Source of the DNA: Flavobacteriales bacterium | GTDB lineage: Bacteria; Bacteroidota; Bacteroidia; NS11-12g; UBA9320 | Assembly (NCBI GenBank): GCA_020635435.1 | Contig: JACJZU010000001.1 | Location: 868,001 to 932,000 of the forward strand | Length of the DNA stretch: 64,000 bases | Direction of reading: 5' to 3' | Shown: one piece after another, positions 1-8,865 of the stretch | Layout: every line of letters begins with the position of its first letter | Numbering within the stretch: the first letter of the stretch is position 1 | The notes under the pieces: model-generated | What the model was told of the DNA's origin: nothing | What the model saw: the letters and a program-made list of their open reading frames with translations, nothing else | Database searches by the model: none | Program-made: the position numbers and the translations under genes

Positions 1-2013
1 CAGGACAGTGTAGTTGGAAATGAGATTTCCGACACCTTGAACAGTAGAGGCATGTTGGAAAGATATGGTTCCGGAACTGTTGCAGACCCTTACAAGGTCG
101 GGATTCGCAGTGGTTCAAGTATTGGTCACGTCTGGAGGTGGGATGGAACAAAGTGGATATCTGCCCCGATCATCTTTCCCCCGGAGAAAGACAGCATTAT
201 AGGAAATGAAATCGCCGATACGAGTGCATCCTATGGAATGTTGACCCTTCAGGGAAATGGAACGGCATCGAGCCCTAAGGAGATCGGTATGCTTCCCGGA
301 ACAGCATTGGATCAGGTATGGCATTGGAATGGCTCAAAATGGATTCCTAAAAAGGTTGTACATCCCCGGGAAAAAGATTCCGTGATCGGGAATGAAATCG
401 CAGATACCCTGCGAAGTAGGGGTATGCTTCAACGGTTTGGGAGCGGAACCGCCACCGATCCCTTCAAAATTGGTATATCTCAAGGTGTTTCAGTAGGTGA
501 TATTTGGCGGTGGAATGGCAAACGGTGGAATGCGGTTCCTCTACCGGCAGAAGTAGATGCCGTGATAGGTAATGAGATCCTGGACACTATTTCGAACGGA
601 TTCCTTCAGTTAGTTGGAACTGGCACAGCAGCTAGTCCAAAGCGAACGGGTCTTAAAAGTGGTACATTCCCCGGGGCATACTTGCGTTGGAATGGTTCCA
701 ACTGGTATAGTGATTCCATGTACAGGAACACCCTTGATATGGCTTATGATCAAGGTGGACCAGGTGCAGGACGAAATATAATTGCGGACAACGGAGCCGT
801 GCTCATCGAAGGAGAAGATGGACTTGTAGTGACAGGAACATTTGGTGTTGGGGCCGGTATTGGTAGTCCGGGGGCCGGAACTAGGATGTTCTACAATCCG
901 AGTAAGGGCGCTTTCAGGGCAGGTCGGGTGCAGGGAACTCAATGGAATCAGGCATCCGTAGGTGATTATTCATTCGCGTCGGGTATGAACACAATGGCAT
1001 CCGGAAATTATTCTACTGCCATGGGCTTTGGTTCGGTTGCCTCGAACATCTACACGTTCGCGGCAGGCGATAGTTCCGTTGCGAGTAACCGCAGGGCAAT
1101 AGCCCTTGGCGACCATGCCCGTGCCAATGGATTATCGTCCGTTTCAATCGGTAAAAGCACGTTGTCGACAGGTCAAAACTCTTTCAGCATCGGAAGTGCA
1201 AATCACAGTGAGGGTCCATACAGCGGAGTTCTCGGTGAATCTTCACATGCCAAAGGGTTCCACTCCTTTGCATTTGGATACAGAGATACAGCCTTGGGAG
1301 ATTACACACTAGCCATGGGCTACAACAGCAAAGCCGAAGGTGAAGGTAGCGTTGCCATAGGCTACAATACATACACCACCAATCCTTATTCCATCGCAAT
1401 TGGAAATAATGTTCAGGCAATTGCCGACCGCTCCGTGGCACTTGGAAGCTATGTTTCAACCAACAACAAGAACGGATCCTTCATTTTTGGTGATGGCAGT
1501 ACCAGTACGGTACTTCGAAATAATACGCTCAACGAGATGACCATGCGTTTTGACGGCGGCTATATTCTGTATTCGAACGCTGCTACCACAACGGGAGTTC
1601 GGTTAGTAGGAGGAACAAGCGGGTGGACCACCGTTTCCGACAGGAATATGAAATCCAACATCGTGGACATAGACCATGAGGAAATTCTCAATAAAATAAT
1701 GTCGGTGCCGGTTTCAAAATGGAACTATAAAGATGCTGATCCGGGTATAAAGTACATTGGCCCAATGGCTCAGGACTTTTACAAGGCCTTTCATCTCGGC
1801 GGAACTGACAGTTTGGGTATCAACACCATTAATATAGATGGAGTGAACTTTGCCGGAATTCAGGCACTTTATAAGCGAACGGAGCTTCTGCAGGCAACGC
1901 AGGATGAACTCGTCAGATCTCAGGCTCGCATCGATGCCCAGGAGCGGGAAATAGCCGAACTTCGCCGCGAATTAGAAGAATTGAAACGCATCCTTCTGGA
2001 TGGCCGAAACTAA
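1..2013 (+). CDS. Fibre-like surface protein with YadA head repeats and S74 chaperone (5' partial)
   Basis: The frame is open at the left edge, so the start and any signal peptide lie outside; 670 residues are visible. In order, the protein has four repeats of about 62 residues, a glycine-rich linker, and a run of YadA/Hia head-type repeats (roughly residues 317-497) with the pattern AMG..S.A.G that forms a trimeric beta-roll in adhesins. A peptidase S74 intramolecular chaperone domain follows, and then a heptad-like coiled coil (about 615-665). The S74 motif SDRNMK is intact (Ser at nt 1636, Lys five residues later); in phage tailspikes this Ser/Lys pair lets the domain fold the trimer and then cut itself off. 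A surface or secreted trimeric fibre is inferred. No T9SS domain is present at the C terminus. The family call is firm; the role is unknown. Confidence 0.8.
   Translation, partial: QDSVVGNEISDTLNSRGMLERYGSGTVADPYKVGIRSGSSIGHVWRWDGTKWISAPIIFPPEKDSIIGNEIADTSASYGMLTLQGNGTASSPKEIGMLPGTALDQVWHWNGSKWIPKKVVHPREKDSVIGNEIADTLRSRGMLQRFGSGTATDPFKIGISQGVSVGDIWRWNGKRWNAVPLPAEVDAVIGNEILDTISNGFLQLVGTGTAASPKRTGLKSGTFPGAYLRWNGSNWYSDSMYRNTLDMAYDQGGPGAGRNIIADNGAVLIEGEDGLVVTGTFGVGAGIGSPGAGTRMFYNPSKGAFRAGRVQGTQWNQASVGDYSFASGMNTMASGNYSTAMGFGSVASNIYTFAAGDSSVASNRRAIALGDHARANGLSSVSIGKSTLSTGQNSFSIGSANHSEGPYSGVLGESSHAKGFHSFAFGYRDTALGDYTLAMGYNSKAEGEGSVAIGYNTYTTNPYSIAIGNNVQAIADRSVALGSYVSTNNKNGSFIFGDGSTSTVLRNNTLNEMTMRFDGGYILYSNAATTTGVRLVGGTSGWTTVSDRNMKSNIVDIDHEEILNKIMSVPVSKWNYKDADPGIKYIGPMAQDFYKAFHLGGTDSLGINTINIDGVNFAGIQALYKRTELLQATQDELVRSQARIDAQEREIAELRRELEELKRILLDGRN
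4..726 (+). repeat. Four tandem 62-residue coding repeats
   Basis: In-frame repeats begin at nt 4, 190, 376 and 556 (spacing 186, 186 and 180 nt). Each unit starts with D(S/A)V/I-IGNE-I-DT, has G-G/N-GT-P-K-G in the middle, and closes with a W-R/H-W-NG-W segment. The copies differ at many positions, so these are old protein repeats rather than recent DNA duplications. At least one more copy may lie to the left of the window. I do not recognise the domain. Confidence 0.8.
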
Positions 2014-2027
2014 TTTCCTCCCAAATC

Positions 2028-4337
2028 TTGAAGCTACGAGGCATCATATTATTCCTGGCCGCAGTGTCCCCCCTCATCAGCAGAGGTCAGGGATGGGTCA
2101 ATAATGGTGCAAATCTTGTCCTGACCGATTCCGTTCACGTTGTTATCACCACAGCCAACGGCAATTTTTTAAACAAGAACAATGGGCTTGTGCATTCCCG
2201 GAGGGAAAGTTTCCTGCATTTACGAGGCAATTGGATAAATAATGCCAACAACGTTGCCATCGCAAGCAATAACGGAACTGTTATCCTGGACGGAGGCGTG
2301 CAATTCATTGACGGAATTCGATCCAGTAGTTTCAATAACCTCGTTCTATCCGGAACAGGTAATAAAACTTTGAGGATCAACACCCTCGTAGGCGGAGGTC
2401 AAGGCGGAGTTAAAAATGGCAAACTGAATTTGAACGATAAACTACTGTTCATCAATTCAAAAACCCTGATAATCAATAATAACGACCCTAATTCCATACT
2501 GCGCAGCAGTGGATTCCTAATAGGAGAAACACCTCCGACCTCAGGATACAGTAGGGTCCAATGGACAATTCGCGATATTGCCTCCGGAACTCGTTACGAG
2601 TTGCCCTTCGCGAGTACAGATCTCATTTCAATTCCCTTTGGTTTTCAGGTCGCCAATTCCGGAACATCCATCGCGGACTCCGGACACGTTAAGGTTGCCA
2701 TGTATCCGACCAACCCTTTGTTAGCCCTCAATAATCGGCCACTTCCGTTGGGTGTTTCAAATTTGTTCAATGAGTTTGGTTTGGAGAACGACGTAAAAAG
2801 TGTGGATCGATTTTATATCGTAGAAAGTGGCTTCTTTGGGTTTCAGCCAAGGATCAAACTTCAACTCCCCTATATTGATCGGGAGTGGGATGCTTTGAGC
2901 GGAAGTACTAATTCCATTTCAGAGGCACTTTTGAGAGCAGTGCGATACAATGCCAGTACAGGTCAATGGGCATATCCGGGAGGAGGTACTGCAAACACCA
3001 CTTCGAACTATGTTGAATTTGATGCAGGTACCGGGTATACCGGTAATTGGGTTCTGTTCAATGCCCCTGGCTGTCCGGTTGTTGATTTTGTCAAAGAAGA
3101 TGTTTGTGATGGGTTTCCGGTCCAATTGATCGATCGCTCTACAATTGCAGAGGGCTCGATCGATAGTTTCGTATGGTTCATGGATGGCAGCACTTATCCA
3201 AATCGTGACACCATTCATCATACATTCCCTTCAGATGGTTCGTACAGCGTTATGCTAAAGGTTCGTAGCGACAGAGGATGCTGGGACTCTCTAACGCAAA
3301 CTGTTGTTATCCATCCCACGCCCAATGTGAATTACCAGGTGAGAGACACTTGTTTGGGCGAACCAACGATCTTTACCTCGACATCCACAACAAAAACCGG
3401 AGCTCCTCTAAAGCATCAATGGATCAGCCCGGGCGCACTTAACAGCAACGGAAATCCGCTTGTACATTTATTTCCGGACACTGGAACCTATTCCGTTCAA
3501 TTGGTAAGCACAAATTCTTGGGGTTGTCTGGATAGCACCACACGTTCTGTGAAAGTGCGAGAACTTCCAATTGTCAACTTTAGTACAGAACCGATATGCG
3601 AAGGTGCTTTAGCCGAGTTGGCAGATCTCACACAAAGTGGTACGAACTTACGCAGTTGGACATGGAGCGTTTTGGATGAAATTTTTTCTTACAGCCAGAA
3701 TGCCCAGCGCCGTTTTAATCAGGCGGGTAGTTATCCGGTCAAATTGATCGTTGAGAATGGTTATGGCTGTATAGATTCCACCACAAGACCACAACTCGTC
3801 AAACCAAAAGCCCTTGCGGCCTTCTCATACTGGCCCGAACCTGTTCGTATCACCGAACCCCTTGTCCGATTCTTCCAGGAAAGCAAGAATGCCAACTCGT
3901 TTTCATGGGATTTCGGGGACGGAATGGGCAAGTCTGTTCTCTCTGAACCCAGCTACGAGTTTGGAGATACCGGATTCTTTCCGGTATTGCTCATCGCAAA
4001 TAACGATGGCGAATGTCCCGACACTTTTTTGCGAAATGTTTATGTCGGTCCGGATATCAAAGTCTTCATACCGAATGCTTTTACGCCACACGGACCGGAT
4101 AATCTCAATTCCACCTTTAAGCCGGTTGGAACTTTACATGGTTTGCATGAATTTTACATGGAGATCTACAATCGGTGGGGAGAATTGCTGTACGTGACCC
4201 ACAGTATGGATGAGCCCTGGGACGGCACGTACATGGGTGAACCGGTTGAGCAGGACAATTATCTCTATTTGATCAAGATCGTTGATGTTTTCCGGAACGA
4301 GCACTGGTATAAAGGTATCGTCACACTCTTGAGATAG
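2028..4337 (+). CDS. Secreted PKD-repeat protein with T9SS type B (gliding-associated) C-terminal domain
   Basis: A 769-residue protein starting at a TTG codon 14 nt after the upstream stop; no better start precedes the signal peptide (about 21 residues ending at SRGQG). Residues 22-345 are beta-rich with no domain I can name. About four PKD-like Ig folds follow (roughly 349-672), each with a Cys pair and a final YS/YP-V-L strand. The last about 90 residues begin with IPNAFTPHGPDN and contain IYNRWGELLY and WDGTY, the hallmark of the CHU_C / T9SS type B sorting domain. It is therefore predicted to cross the outer membrane by T9SS and stay at the surface or be released. It is close behind the fibre gene and may share its transcript. 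Confidence 0.85.
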   Translation: MKLRGIILFLAAVSPLISRGQGWVNNGANLVLTDSVHVVITTANGNFLNKNNGLVHSRRESFLHLRGNWINNANNVAIASNNGTVILDGGVQFIDGIRSSSFNNLVLSGTGNKTLRINTLVGGGQGGVKNGKLNLNDKLLFINSKTLIINNNDPNSILRSSGFLIGETPPTSGYSRVQWTIRDIASGTRYELPFASTDLISIPFGFQVANSGTSIADSGHVKVAMYPTNPLLALNNRPLPLGVSNLFNEFGLENDVKSVDRFYIVESGFFGFQPRIKLQLPYIDREWDALSGSTNSISEALLRAVRYNASTGQWAYPGGGTANTTSNYVEFDAGTGYTGNWVLFNAPGCPVVDFVKEDVCDGFPVQLIDRSTIAEGSIDSFVWFMDGSTYPNRDTIHHTFPSDGSYSVMLKVRSDRGCWDSLTQTVVIHPTPNVNYQVRDTCLGEPTIFTSTSTTKTGAPLKHQWISPGALNSNGNPLVHLFPDTGTYSVQLVSTNSWGCLDSTTRSVKVRELPIVNFSTEPICEGALAELADLTQSGTNLRSWTWSVLDEIFSYSQNAQRRFNQAGSYPVKLIVENGYGCIDSTTRPQLVKPKALAAFSYWPEPVRITEPLVRFFQESKNANSFSWDFGDGMGKSVLSEPSYEFGDTGFFPVLLIANNDGECPDTFLRNVYVGPDIKVFIPNAFTPHGPDNLNSTFKPVGTLHGLHEFYMEIYNRWGELLYVTHSMDEPWDGTYMGEPVEQDNYLYLIKIVDVFRNEHWYKGIVTLLR

Positions 4338-4360
4338 TTTATCCCATTTTCACCGATTAA

Positions 4361-4385
4361 TAATATCCTACATTGTGGGATATTA
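4361..4385 (+). terminator. Strong inverted repeat between the T9SS gene and the nucleotidyltransferase
   Basis: TAATATCC (4361-4368) is perfectly complementary to GGATATTA (4378-4385), and the stem can extend by an A-U and a G-U pair to leave a five-base loop. The downstream bases CTCTTATT are only weakly T-rich, so termination is possible but not certain. The dyad overlaps the -33 part of the candidate promoter of the next gene and could be an operator instead. Confidence 0.4.
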
Positions 4386-4404
4386 CTCTTATTGGTCATA
4401 TTTG
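4373..4404 (+). promoter_or_regulatory. Candidate promoter of the nucleotidyltransferase gene
   Basis: TTG (4373-4375), 21 bp, then CATATTTG (4397-4404), which matches the Bacteroidota -7 element TAnnTTTG at seven of eight positions. Transcription would start near 4409, about 29 nt before the ATG at 4438. Confidence 0.4.
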
Positions 4405-4437
4405 TCGCGGGATAATAGAAAATCCTATTCAGATAAT

Positions 4438-5433
4438 ATGCTCGCAATAATTCCGGTTGCCGGTATTGGATCGCGGTTACGGCCACATACCCATACCCAA
4501 CCCAAATCTTTGATCCCGGTTGCCGGCAAGCCCATTTTGGCACATATCATCGACAACCTCATGCAATGGGGTGTGCTGGATTTTGTGTTTGTGATCGGCT
4601 ATCTCGGTGAGAAGATCAGGGATTACATCAAAGAGGATTATCCATCTATTCGGGCCCATTTCGTTGTACAACATCATGGTAGAGGTACAGCTCATGCTAT
4701 TTGGCTCGCCAGGGAATACTTCCCACCGGCTCAACCACTCCTCATTGTTTTTGGAGACACAATTTTCAAAGCCGATCGGGAGAAACTGATGGGCAATCCC
4801 AATACCTGTGTGGCGGTTAAGAAAGTTGACGATCCAAGTAAGTTTGGAGTTGCTGAATTGGCTGAAGATGGATCGGTTATTCGGATGATCGAAAAGCCGA
4901 AGATCCCAAAGTCCAACCTTGCTCTTATTGGGGTATATAAAATTGCCAACTCGGACTTGCTTCTGAAGGCGCTGAATGAAGTTGTCGAAAATGAAGGAGC
5001 CCAAAGTGGAGAATGTCATCTTACCGATGCCCTTATGTATATGATCGATGAAGGGGAGCGAATTGAGACTTGTCCGGTTGAAAGTTGGTTTGACTGTGGT
5101 AGAAAAGATATCCTCTTGGAAACCAATGCCATTTTACTCCGGAAAAAAGAATACCCTGAACCCAGGCCGGAACAACTTCAAAATTCCATACTGATTCCAC
5201 CCGTTTTTTTAGGAAAAGATGTTCGCGTGTTAAACTCGATCATTGGACCCAATGTTTCGATCGGTCAATCTTCATTGATCGAATCGAGTATTATTCGGAA
5301 TTCGATCATAGGCTCGGATAGCCACCTTCAGGCGGCGAACCTGGAATCCAGCGTAATAGGAAATGATGCCTTCCTCAGCGGCTCTATTTTAAGCCTGAAT
5401 CTTGGCGACAGTACAGAGATCAAAATGGGTTGA
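4438..5433 (+). CDS. Sugar-phosphate nucleotidyltransferase with left-handed beta-helix tail
   Basis: A 331-residue cytoplasmic enzyme. The ATG at 4438 is chosen because the protein then opens directly with the catalytic signature IIPVAGIGSRLRPHT..PKSLIPV; an upstream GTG would only add a non-conserved stretch. The N-terminal 230 residues are a Rossmann-like NTP transferase (RmlA/GlmU type; DTIF for the metal-binding Asp). After about residue 260 come hexapeptide-like I/V-I-G repeats. The family joins a sugar-1-phosphate to an NTP to give an NDP-sugar for surface glycans. The sugar and nucleotide cannot be read from sequence. Its stop abuts the stop of convergent purS with no gap. Confidence 0.85.
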   Translation: MLAIIPVAGIGSRLRPHTHTQPKSLIPVAGKPILAHIIDNLMQWGVLDFVFVIGYLGEKIRDYIKEDYPSIRAHFVVQHHGRGTAHAIWLAREYFPPAQPLLIVFGDTIFKADREKLMGNPNTCVAVKKVDDPSKFGVAELAEDGSVIRMIEKPKIPKSNLALIGVYKIANSDLLLKALNEVVENEGAQSGECHLTDALMYMIDEGERIETCPVESWFDCGRKDILLETNAILLRKKEYPEPRPEQLQNSILIPPVFLGKDVRVLNSIIGPNVSIGQSSLIESSIIRNSIIGSDSHLQAANLESSVIGNDAFLSGSILSLNLGDSTEIKMG

Positions 5434-5685
5434 TCAATCCTCGAAAAGCTCGAAATGGTATTGCTCCATAACGGGGTTGACGAGGAGTTTTTTGCAAGCC
5501 TCATCCACTTGAGCTGCAGCCTCTTCCTGTGTGGTGGCGCTGAGGTGCACCGTAATGTGCTTCCCGACCCGAACAAGATCGATCGAGTCCAATCCTATAC
5601 CCTCTAAACCGTGGTGAACTGCCTTACCTTGTGGATCGAGCAAGGCTTTTTGGGGCATAACATCTATCTCAGCTCTAAACTTCAT
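5434..5685 (-). CDS. purS: Phosphoribosylformylglycinamidine synthase subunit PurS
   Basis: An 83-residue protein with the typical PurS layout: MKFRAEIDVMPQKALLDPQGKA, then a helix with GL..IG....VRVGKHI, and the closing NPVMEQYHFEL. PurS bridges the glutaminase PurQ and the synthetase PurL in the split form of FGAM synthase (purine step 4). Full length. The start overlaps the end of pssA by 4 nt (ATGA), so the two are co-transcribed. purQ and purL are not in the window; their presence elsewhere in split form is implied by this gene. Confidence 0.9.
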   Translation of the reverse strand: MKFRAEIDVMPQKALLDPQGKAVHHGLEGIGLDSIDLVRVGKHITVHLSATTQEEAAAQVDEACKKLLVNPVMEQYHFELFED

Positions 5686-6368
5686 GAGGCAAAATTACGG
5701 AGAAGGGACAACAAAATATAGGTAACAACGATCAGTGGTATTGCAAGAAAATTGAAGAGGGCTATGAAGCCCACTGAAAGTACGATCAATCCATATCGAT
5801 GCTTGTTATCTTCCCAATTTAGATTTCGGAATTTCAGAGAGAATAAAGGAAGCGGTGAGATCATCAATAGGGCGATGAAGATTGGAGTGAGTACCACCGC
5901 CCCGGTTGATTTCAGGTTCTCTGCCATACCAAACTCGTCGAATTCCAGAATGAGGGGTATTGAGATCATGAACAAGGCCGCTGCCGGTGTGGGTAGTCCA
6001 ATAAAAGAATTGCTTTGCCGTGGATCGTTGTTGAAACGGGCTAATCGCACTGCAGCTGCGAGACCGAGCAAAAGAGCAAGATAGTTGTATGTGTGATCTC
6101 CAATATGCACCGCATAGTTGTACCACAAGATTGAAGGGGCTACCCCAAAAGTTACCATGTCGGCAAGCGAATCGAGATCTTTACCAAAACCAGATTGAGC
6201 TTGTAGCATTCTGGCCATGAAACCATCGAGAAAATCAAAAACAGTGGCCAGAGCGATACAGTATGCAGCAAAAACCAGATCCCCCTTTGTAGCGCGCGTG
6301 ATGGCGATCATACCCAGCAGCAAATTGCCGAGTGTGAAGCCATTAGGAATCCAGTACCTTAAATTCAT
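5682..6368 (-). CDS. pssA: CDP-diacylglycerol--serine O-phosphatidyltransferase
   Basis: A 228-residue multi-pass membrane enzyme. The CDP-alcohol phosphotransferase signature DG-x2-AR-x8-G-x3-D-x3-D is complete (DGFMARMLQAQSGFGKDLDSLAD region near residues 48-71). It condenses CDP-diacylglycerol and serine to phosphatidylserine, the precursor of phosphatidylethanolamine, in the inner membrane. The opening MNLRYWIPNGFTLGNLLLG is typical of PssA. It is the first gene of a two-gene unit with purS. Confidence 0.92.
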   Translation of the reverse strand: MNLRYWIPNGFTLGNLLLGMIAITRATKGDLVFAAYCIALATVFDFLDGFMARMLQAQSGFGKDLDSLADMVTFGVAPSILWYNYAVHIGDHTYNYLALLLGLAAAVRLARFNNDPRQSNSFIGLPTPAAALFMISIPLILEFDEFGMAENLKSTGAVVLTPIFIALLMISPLPLFSLKFRNLNWEDNKHRYGLIVLSVGFIALFNFLAIPLIVVTYILLSLLRNFAS

Positions 6369-6482
6369 GGTCCGAATTAACGCCTAAATCTAGCTTTTAG
6401 TGAACATTTCGTCTGAATTTAGTCCAACATTATCAAATTATGGATGTTATGCATAACCGACTCACTAACATTGCGGCTCGAA

Positions 6483-8864
6483 ATGCAGCGACACATCTTT
6501 ACACTTCTAACAGCTTTACTCCTTGGAGTTTCGCACAGTTTTTCCCAGACCTACACCGTAAACGGAAAAGTCACCGATGGCGAAAGCGGTGAAGAACTGA
6601 TCGGAGCCACCGTATTCGTTAAGAACAGCACCATCGGAGTCGTTACCAACGAATATGGATTCTACGCCTTGGATCTTACTCCTGGAAAGTACATCCTTGT
6701 ATTTCAATACCTCGGCTTTACAGATAAAGAAATAGCTGTAGACCTGAGCTCAAGTAAAACTGTAAATGTCGAATTGTCTACTGGGGCAAATGTGCTTAAA
6801 GAGGCTGTCGTGAGCGCAGCCAAAGAAGAATCCAAGGTTGAGAATAAGCAGATAAGCGTTGTTCGTCTGGACATTAAAACAGTTAAAGAGATCCCCGTTG
6901 TTTTTGGCGAGGTGGACATTCTCAAAACCATAACCTTCCTGCCGGGAATTCAATCGCTTGGGGAAGGCAGTTCGGGTATTAGTGTACGAGGTGGGGGCCA
7001 GGACCAGAATCTGATCTTATTGGATGAGGCACCAGTATATAATGCATCGCATTTGCTGGGTTTCTTCAGTGTTTTCAACGGTGATGCTATCAAAGACCTC
7101 GAGGTTTACAAAGGAGGCATACCGGCCAAATACGGTGGCCGCCTCTCTTCACTCATCGACATACGGATGAAAGATGGCAATTCAAAGCATTTTGCCGCTT
7201 CGGGAGGTATAGGGAGCATCAGCAGCCGACTGACCCTGGAGGGGCCGATCGTGAAGGACAAATCCAGCTTCATGATAGCAGGAAGGCGTTCGTATGCGGA
7301 TATATTCCTGCCTCTTGCGAACAACGACGACGTGCAGAATTCTCGTCTGTATTTTTACGATCTCAATCTGAAAACCAACTATCGAATCAGTGATAAGGAC
7401 AGACTCTACCTCAGCGGATACTTTGGTCGGGACGTATTCGGCTTTTCAGAATTATTTGGGCTGTCCTGGGGAAATTCAACGGCAACATTGCGTTGGAACC
7501 ATTTGTACGGAAAGAAGTTATTCTCCAATATTTCCTTGATCTATAGCGACTTCGATTACGGCATAGAATTCAAGTTTGCAGATAATGCCTATTTCGGATC
7601 AAATCAGGGTTTCAAAGATTATAACCTGAAGGTCGATTTCACGAACTATTTCAAACCCGGAAACAAACTCTCCTTTGGCGGTCAGATCATTCACCATCGT
7701 TTCAACCCCGGAGAATTTGTTGCGTTGAACGATGAAACCAAGGAGACTATTGGTCAAGCTGAACTCCGACTTGAAAACAAACGAGCACTCGAATCCGCAT
7801 TATACATTGATCATGAATGGAAGAAGAATGAGCGATTCAACATTCGCTATGGTCTTCGGGTTTCCATGTTCAACAACATAGGGAAGGCAAATGAATTTGC
7901 CTATGGCAGGGACGAACTCGGAAAACCATTCGCTACAGACACATTTACATACTCGAACAATGAGATCTACAACACAAATATTGGTTTGGAACCTCGATTG
8001 AGCATTAGTTATAATGTTAAGACCAATGCCGCACTGAAGGCAAGCTACAATCGAACCTATCAATACCTGCAACAGGCATCGAATTCGGCTACCACACTTC
8101 CGGTTGATCAATGGTTTCCTTCAAACGTGAACATTGAGCCACAGTTGGCCGATCAGGTTGCCATAGGTTACTTTTTGAATCTCAATGAGAAAGGCCTTGA
8201 GATCTCCGCAGAAGTCTATCATAAACTTATGCAAAACCAGATCGATTACAGAGATGGGGCATCTCTGTTTTTCAACGAACAATTGGATGGGGAGTTGTTG
8301 TTCGGTAAAGCGCGCTCTACAGGATTGGAACTTTATGTTCAAAAGAATACCGGGAAATTGACGGGTTTTCTTGCCTATACCCTTTCAAGAACGCGTAGAA
8401 ATATCCCGGGCATCAATAATGGCGAATGGTACATCGACAACAACGACCGACCACATAGTGTGAGCGTTGTTGGAACTTACAACTTCAATAAACGGGTGAG
8501 TGTGAGTGGAACATTCAGCTTTGTGAGTGGAAAGCCCTTCACATCTCCGATTTCATCATTCGTATATGACGGAAAACGGATTGCTGTATATGGCGACCGG
8601 AACAATGATCGGGTTCCGGCATACCACAGGGGAGACATCGGTGTAACCCTGAAGAATAAAGAAAAGGAGAATAAAAGACTGAAAAGCTCATGGAATTTTT
8701 CAGTCTATAATTTTTATGCGCGAGAGAATCCGTTCGTAGTGAACTTTGAAGAAGTGCGAATTGAAAACGAAGCTGGAGAAAGCGTTCCGACAGGACAAAC
8801 TCAGGCCGTACAGATCGCGTTATTCAAGTTAATTCCTTCCGTAACCTGGAACTTTGAATTTTAA
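6483..8864 (+). CDS. TonB-dependent outer-membrane receptor with carboxypeptidase-regulatory-like domain
   Basis: A 793-residue protein. The ATG at 6483 directly precedes a signal peptide (about 22 residues ending HSFSQ); an earlier ATG at 6444 would add a tail without signal character. Residues 24-110 form a CarboxypepD_reg-like beta-sandwich (VNGKVTDGESGEELIGATV), typical of Bacteroidota receptors. About 120-225 is the plug with SGISVRGGGQDQNLILLDEAPVYN, and the rest is a 22-strand-type barrel ending in aromatic F. It imports an unknown ligand using TonB energy. A DUF4249 lipoprotein follows after 1 nt; this two-gene pair is common in the phylum and suggests a receptor with a surface lipoprotein partner. 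Confidence 0.92.
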   Translation: MQRHIFTLLTALLLGVSHSFSQTYTVNGKVTDGESGEELIGATVFVKNSTIGVVTNEYGFYALDLTPGKYILVFQYLGFTDKEIAVDLSSSKTVNVELSTGANVLKEAVVSAAKEESKVENKQISVVRLDIKTVKEIPVVFGEVDILKTITFLPGIQSLGEGSSGISVRGGGQDQNLILLDEAPVYNASHLLGFFSVFNGDAIKDLEVYKGGIPAKYGGRLSSLIDIRMKDGNSKHFAASGGIGSISSRLTLEGPIVKDKSSFMIAGRRSYADIFLPLANNDDVQNSRLYFYDLNLKTNYRISDKDRLYLSGYFGRDVFGFSELFGLSWGNSTATLRWNHLYGKKLFSNISLIYSDFDYGIEFKFADNAYFGSNQGFKDYNLKVDFTNYFKPGNKLSFGGQIIHHRFNPGEFVALNDETKETIGQAELRLENKRALESALYIDHEWKKNERFNIRYGLRVSMFNNIGKANEFAYGRDELGKPFATDTFTYSNNEIYNTNIGLEPRLSISYNVKTNAALKASYNRTYQYLQQASNSATTLPVDQWFPSNVNIEPQLADQVAIGYFLNLNEKGLEISAEVYHKLMQNQIDYRDGASLFFNEQLDGELLFGKARSTGLELYVQKNTGKLTGFLAYTLSRTRRNIPGINNGEWYIDNNDRPHSVSVVGTYNFNKRVSVSGTFSFVSGKPFTSPISSFVYDGKRIAVYGDRNNDRVPAYHRGDIGVTLKNKEKENKRLKSSWNFSVYNFYARENPFVVNFEEVRIENEAGESVPTGQTQAVQIALFKLIPSVTWNFEF

Positions 8865-8865
8865 C

